Origin: Phenylobacterium sp.
Lineage (GTDB): Bacteria; Pseudomonadota; Alphaproteobacteria; Caulobacterales; Caulobacteraceae
Length of the DNA: 64,000 nt
Assembly (NCBI RefSeq): GCF_022402485.1
Contig: NZ_JAKRSA010000020.1
Coordinates: forward strand, 124,001 to 188,000
Direction: 5' to 3'
The notes under the pieces were generated by a model. That model was not told the origin of the DNA. It searched no databases and was given only the letters and a program-made list of their open reading frames with translations. Position 1 is the stretch's first letter; each line of letters opens with the position of its first letter. Both the position numbers and the translations under genes were made by a program. This document shows, in pieces, positions 59,685-64,000 of this stretch.

Positions 59685-61463
59685 GTGGGACGATTGACCT
59701 TCGCAGCCGTCGCCACGGCTGCCCTCTGGTTTTGTGGTGTTGGACCGGCGCTGGCCGAGCCGCGCGCCGATGTGTCAGGTGACCTGAGCGGGGACCTGCG
59801 CGAGCGGATCGTGCGCGCCATCGGTCAGGCTGACCGTCCCGTAGACAATCTCTTTCAGGCCAGACGCCGCGCCCGAGACGCGGCCGAAGACGCCATCGCT
59901 GTCCTACGTTCCGAAGGCTACTACGCCTATGGCGTGGATGCCGAGGTGCTGGAGATTGAGCCACCCCGTCCAGTCGTCGCCATAACGCCCGGGCCGCGTT
60001 TCGTGTTCGCCGTGCCGCAGGTGGCGTGGACGGGAACCGCGCCTGATGCTGAAACTCAGGCCCTGGCCCGCCTTGCCCTGGAACTGACTCCCGGTGCTCC
60101 TGGGCGGGCTGCCGAGGTTGTCGCTGCCGAGGGGCGGGTTGTGGCGACGGTGCGCCAGGCTGGCTATGCCGATGCGTCGCCCGATCCTCGGGAGGTCGTC
60201 GTTGATCACGCCGACAACAGCGTGCGACCCACATTCCGCATCGCGGCGGGGAGCCTCGTGCGTCTGGATGGCCTGGTGCTGGACACCGATGGCCGAACCA
60301 ATCCCGCCTGGCTGGACAGGTTGCGGCCCTGGCGAGAGGGTGAGGTCTATAGTCCGGAGGATGTCGCTGAGCTGGAGCGACGTCTTTTGGACACCGGTGT
60401 CTACGACACCGTGACTGTGGCGTTGTCGGCCAGGGACGATGTCGACGAGGAGGGGCGCCGACGGGTGCTGGTGGGGCTTTCAGACCGACCGCGCCGGACA
60501 CTGGAGTTGGGGGCCAGCTATTCAACGCTTGATGGGTTTGGGGTCGATTCCCGCTGGAGCCGGTACAATGTGCTTGGTCGTGCCGATACCTTGGCCCTGG
60601 TGGCGAGGCTCTCGGAGCTGGATAGCCGGCTCGGGGGGGATCTTACCTTGCCGCATTGGCGCCAGGCGGCTCAGACCCTTCACCTGAACGCCGGGGCCTA
60701 TCAGAATGAGACTGACGCCTATCAGGAGACGGGCTTTGGCGTGGGGGCCGATATCAGCCGCCGCTACGGCGCGAACGCCTTTGTTTCAGCGGGGGGCTCC
60801 CTCGACGCGACCCGCAGTGATGAGAAGGAAGCCAGGACCCTTTCTCCCCTGGGCCGAGACCTGATCACCGTTGCGGTTTTTGGGGCCGCTTCCCTCGACA
60901 GGTCCAATGACCGTCTTGACCCAACCCAGGGCTGGCGGGTCGAAGCCCGAATGGCACCAACCTTCATTACCGGCGATGAGAGCCTGCCCTATCTTGAGGC
61001 TTCGGCCCAAGGCTCCGCTTACCTGCCTCTGGACACCCAGGGGCGCACGGTGATGGCCGCGCGCCTGAGGATCGGCAGTCTCCTGGGGGGCGCCTTGCCG
61101 GACATTCCTGCGCCTTTGCGGTTCTACGCCGGCGGCGGCGGTTCAGTTCGCGGCTATGCCTTTCAGGCGGTGGGGCCGAGGCTCTCGGACAATACCCCGC
61201 GAGGCGGTCTTTCTCTGGTGGAGTTGAGCTTCGAGGCGCGCCGCAAGCTCACAGACCGCTGGGGTGTCGTGGCTTTCGTGGATGCCGGATCGGTGGGCGA
61301 TGCGATGACCCCGGATGGGGACAATCTCAGTGTCGGGATCGGCGTTGGGGTTCGCTATGATCTCGGCTTTGGGCCGATCCGCGCCGATATCGCCATTCCC
61401 CTGGATGCCGATAAGCGCGACGGTGCCTTCCAAATCTACATCAGTATCGGACAGAGTTTTTGA
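59685..61463 (+). CDS. tamA: TamA outer-membrane assembly protein
   Basis: A 592-residue Omp85 protein: signal peptide (MGRLTFAAVATAALWFCGVG), three POTRA-like domains (about 30-250) and a 16-stranded barrel with the surface-antigen motif FYAGGGGSVRGYAFQAVGP, which includes the RGY signature of the Omp85 loop. It works with TamB in outer-membrane insertion and lipid or autotransporter transport. The start is chosen as GTG 59685 because the signal peptide begins there (AAGGG about 7 nt upstream); ATG 59634 gives a 17-residue N-terminal extension. It overlaps tamB by 4 nt. Confidence 0.9.
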   Translation: MGRLTFAAVATAALWFCGVGPALAEPRADVSGDLSGDLRERIVRAIGQADRPVDNLFQARRRARDAAEDAIAVLRSEGYYAYGVDAEVLEIEPPRPVVAITPGPRFVFAVPQVAWTGTAPDAETQALARLALELTPGAPGRAAEVVAAEGRVVATVRQAGYADASPDPREVVVDHADNSVRPTFRIAAGSLVRLDGLVLDTDGRTNPAWLDRLRPWREGEVYSPEDVAELERRLLDTGVYDTVTVALSARDDVDEEGRRRVLVGLSDRPRRTLELGASYSTLDGFGVDSRWSRYNVLGRADTLALVARLSELDSRLGGDLTLPHWRQAAQTLHLNAGAYQNETDAYQETGFGVGADISRRYGANAFVSAGGSLDATRSDEKEARTLSPLGRDLITVAVFGAASLDRSNDRLDPTQGWRVEARMAPTFITGDESLPYLEASAQGSAYLPLDTQGRTVMAARLRIGSLLGGALPDIPAPLRFYAGGGGSVRGYAFQAVGPRLSDNTPRGGLSLVELSFEARRKLTDRWGVVAFVDAGSVGDAMTPDGDNLSVGIGVGVRYDLGFGPIRADIAIPLDADKRDGAFQIYISIGQSF

Positions 61464-64000
61464 GCGGCGAACCTCCAGTTCAGGATGAGCCGCTCAGGGC
61501 CAGAACCCGCCGTCGACATCGTCGTCGACTGGCGATCTGGGTTCTGGCAGGTCTCGTCCTGCTCAGCAGTCTTCTCGTGGCCGCGCGCCTTGTGGCCATG
61601 GCGCCATCCACCCTGAGTTTTGTGGAGGCGCGGGCCGAGGGCCTCAGGGCCGGCCGGTTTGGTAGGCTGAAAATTGACGGGCTGAGCGGGGATCTGCTGC
61701 GCGATGTCCAGATCAGAAGACTGACCCTGTCTGATGAGATGGGAGTTTGGCTGGAAGCCGAAAACCTAAGTTTGCAATGGGATTATCTGGCCCTTCTGCA
61801 ACGACGCTTTCATGCCGAGGCAATCATCGCCGAGGAGGTTCGCGTGCTGCGGCGACCCCTCCTGGCGCCGCCGAGGCCCGATGATGGCGGCCCCCCTGTG
61901 AGGGTCCTCCTCGACCAGATTGACCTTCGCCTCAGCCTCGCGCCCGAGGTCAGCTATGCTGAGGGTCTGTTCGACGTGACCGCGCGGCTGGATGTCCGTC
62001 GAGGGGGGCGCCGGCAATCCGGAACGGTCAACGCCATCAGTCTCCTGAGGGCCGGAGATCATCTAGACCTTGAATTCGACCTTGGCCCACGGCGTCCACT
62101 GAGGATCGATCTGTCGGCTCTGGAGGCTCAGGGTGGGGCCATGGCAGGTGTCCTTGGTTTACCTGCTGATCGCCCATTTCGGCTGATGATCGATGCCGAC
62201 GGCCAGACCCGCGAGGGGCAGTTCGAGGCGATCGCCCAGTCGGGCCCCAATACCCCATTGCAGGCCAGCGGCGGCTGGAATGAACTGGGTGGGCGGGCCG
62301 TGGGCCGGATGGCCTTGGATGCCTCGGTGCTGACGCTCCCCTTTGCCCGGCGCCTGGGCAATGAGGTGGCCTTTGATATTCAGGCCCAGGGCCTCGAGGC
62401 GGGTCTGCAACTCGTCACTGCCCGGCTTTCTGCCGAGAATCTCACGGCGCGGGGGGTGGGCCAGATCGATCCCGGCAAACGGCGGACCGGACCTGAAGGG
62501 CTCAGCGTTGTTCTGGAGACGCCGCAGCTCTCGCGCTTGACCGGAGGGCCAGAGATGGGTGCGGGCCGTCTGGCGGGGGTGCTCACTGGCCAAGGGGACG
62601 ATCTCACCTTCAACGGCGATGTTACCCTCCAACAGCTGGCGATCGCCGGCTATCAGCTCGCCTTGGTGCGCGGCCCTGTGAGCCTTGAGCGCGATCGCCG
62701 GGGCCTGAGGCTGGAGACCGACCTACGCGGCGCGGGCGGGGTCGGGGAAGGCTACCTCAGCGCTTTGCTTGGCGCGGAGCCTCAGGCGACTCTATCCGGT
62801 GAGCGGTTGCCCGACGGGCAGCTATTGGTGCGTGACCTCCAGGCCACCGGACAGGGCCTTGATCTCGAGGCGCAGGGCGGTCGCGGGCTGCTGGGTGGCC
62901 TGAACGCCCGCGGAACCGCCCGGTTTGCCAATCTGGCCGCGGCCCGTTCTGGGGCGGCGGGCACGGTCGAGGCGAGCTGGTCGGCTGACCGGCAGGGGCG
63001 CGAGACGCCTTGGCTGTTCCGAGTGGAGGGGCGGGGGAGCGACCTTGCCACCGGATTTGCGCAGCTGGATCGCCTCTTGGGGCCTGCACCCACCTTGCGC
63101 GCGCGAGCTGAACTCTCAGACGGACGAGTTGGCCTGGACCAGGCGAGCTTAAATGGCCGGGCGCTGCAAGCGACGGCAGCGGGGGTCTACGGCCCAGAGC
63201 GCGACCTGAGGTTCAAGGTAGACTGGTCGGCGGAGGGGCCGCTGCGGGCTGGACCTGCGGAGTTCGACGGCAAGGCAGAGGGCACGGGCGCCATCACGGG
63301 CAGTCTGGGTGCGCCACGTCTCGACCTGCGCGCCCGTTTTGATGAGATCGATGTTTCCCGTCTGCCGCTGCGGGACGCAGATCTCACCTTGAGTTTCGGC
63401 CGAAGCCAGACAACCGGGGCGGCAGGCCAGGTGAGCCTTGTCGCCAACAGTCAGTATGGGCAGGCCCGGGGGCGCGCCGATTTTGCTTTGCCGGCGATGG
63501 GCGTGGACCTTCGAGCCATTGATGTGGATGCCGGGGGCGTCGCGCTAACGGGCGATCTGAGCCTGCGGCGTTCGACTCCTTCCCGGGCTGATCTGCGCCT
63601 GGCGATCGGGCCAGGGGCGCTTCTGTCACGTGGGGCGGTCACAGGTACGGTGCTGATTGTGGATGGGGTTGAGGCGCCCATGGCCGATCTGGACCTCAAC
63701 ATTCGAGACGCTGTGCCTCTGGGCAGCGAACTCGCCATCGTCGCTGGCCGCCTGACGGCCCAAGGTCCTTTGGATCAACTGGCCTACGATCTTTCGGCCA
63801 GTGGGGGCTATGGGGGTGAGCGCTGGGACCTGTCTGGCCAGGGCGCTCTGGCCCAGGCTGACACCGCGCGCACGGCCACGCTCATGGGGCGAGGGGGATA
63901 TGGCGGTCGTCGTCTTGTCACCCTCGAGCCTGCCATCTTCCGCCTGGATGACGGGGTGCGGACGGCTCAGATCCTGCTGGGTACCGAGGATGGAGGCCGC
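61460..64000 (+). CDS. tamB: TamB translocation and assembly module protein, right end truncated
   Basis: An open frame of 847 codons runs off the window with no stop. An N-terminal Arg-rich cytoplasmic stretch is followed by a transmembrane helix (LAIWVLAGLVLLSSLLVAARL, about 24-45). Long beta-rich repetitive sequence follows, as in TamB/AsmA-like proteins (DGLSGDLLRDVQIRRLTLSD, RLAGVLTGQGDDLTFNGDVT). TamB spans the periplasm as a hydrophobic groove for lipids and partners TamA. The start is TTG 61460, overlapping the tamA stop by 4 nt (TTGA); no strong ribosome binding site is seen, which suits coupling. Confidence 0.9.
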   Translation, partial: MSGEPPVQDEPLRARTRRRHRRRLAIWVLAGLVLLSSLLVAARLVAMAPSTLSFVEARAEGLRAGRFGRLKIDGLSGDLLRDVQIRRLTLSDEMGVWLEAENLSLQWDYLALLQRRFHAEAIIAEEVRVLRRPLLAPPRPDDGGPPVRVLLDQIDLRLSLAPEVSYAEGLFDVTARLDVRRGGRRQSGTVNAISLLRAGDHLDLEFDLGPRRPLRIDLSALEAQGGAMAGVLGLPADRPFRLMIDADGQTREGQFEAIAQSGPNTPLQASGGWNELGGRAVGRMALDASVLTLPFARRLGNEVAFDIQAQGLEAGLQLVTARLSAENLTARGVGQIDPGKRRTGPEGLSVVLETPQLSRLTGGPEMGAGRLAGVLTGQGDDLTFNGDVTLQQLAIAGYQLALVRGPVSLERDRRGLRLETDLRGAGGVGEGYLSALLGAEPQATLSGERLPDGQLLVRDLQATGQGLDLEAQGGRGLLGGLNARGTARFANLAAARSGAAGTVEASWSADRQGRETPWLFRVEGRGSDLATGFAQLDRLLGPAPTLRARAELSDGRVGLDQASLNGRALQATAAGVYGPERDLRFKVDWSAEGPLRAGPAEFDGKAEGTGAITGSLGAPRLDLRARFDEIDVSRLPLRDADLTLSFGRSQTTGAAGQVSLVANSQYGQARGRADFALPAMGVDLRAIDVDAGGVALTGDLSLRRSTPSRADLRLAIGPGALLSRGAVTGTVLIVDGVEAPMADLDLNIRDAVPLGSELAIVAGRLTAQGPLDQLAYDLSASGGYGGERWDLSGQGALAQADTARTATLMGRGGYGGRRLVTLEPAIFRLDDGVRTAQILLGTEDGGR

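Overview
The window is GC-rich alphaproteobacterial chromosome, almost certainly from the family Caulobacteraceae (Caulobacter/Phenylobacterium type; genus not resolved). The clearest pointer is a flagellin locus with flbT, flaF, several ~275-residue flagellins, a FlaG-like gene, a FlmG-type glycosyltransferase and a FlaEY-like protein, all served by sigma-54 promoters with ftr-like palindromes. The housekeeping genes (short-form ispE, glyQ/glyS, ppdK, gyrA-coaD-cyclophilins-queA-tgt) fit that family. Genes are densely packed on both strands. I see no insertion sequence, prophage, rRNA operon or CRISPR array; the only RNA gene is tRNA-Lys(TTT).

Layout. 0-7.4 kb: the C-terminal end of an acyl-CoA synthetase, TlyA, a glycine-zipper surface protein, an Fe-S RNA uracil methyltransferase, a radical SAM protein, a short glycosyltransferase, a lytic transglycosylase and a family-4-like uracil-DNA glycosylase. 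7.5-20.8 kb: ETF-ubiquinone oxidoreductase, a TPR lipoprotein, ispE, the glnK-amtB nitrogen pair, a fasciclin protein, glyQ-glyS and ppdK. 20.8-29.3 kb: a KAS-III-like synthase, a small outer-membrane barrel, a sterol-desaturase pair, an HD-phosphatase-NrtR operon, a UspA gene with a possible FNR/FixK box, a lipoprotein and MoxR. 29.4-38.8 kb: the flagellin locus. 39-41.3 kb: small envelope proteins and ssb. 41.5-49.6 kb: gyrA, coaD, two cyclophilins, an EEP-family membrane protein, queA-tgt and a lipoprotein. 50.2-56 kb: tRNA-Lys, an arsenite exporter and a four-gene copper-type operon (DUF2946, TonB receptor, PepSY protein, PCuAC). 56-59.5 kb: an operon of circularly permuted ATP-grasp, alpha-E and transglutaminase-like proteins. 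59.7-64 kb: tamA followed by tamB, which runs off the right edge.

How the genes work together. In the flagellin locus FlmG would glycosylate flagellin. FlbT and FlaF would couple flagellin synthesis to assembly through the mRNA leaders, which contain tandem hairpins. Sigma-54 plus an FlbD-type activator would time transcription. The copper operon looks like an outer-membrane to periplasm uptake and delivery route. The ATP-grasp/alpha-E/transglutaminase operon is the best candidate for a functionally undescribed system here: its architecture is conserved but its product is unknown to me. The FlaEY-like protein, a beta-propeller flanked by hook-protein-like segments, is the second.
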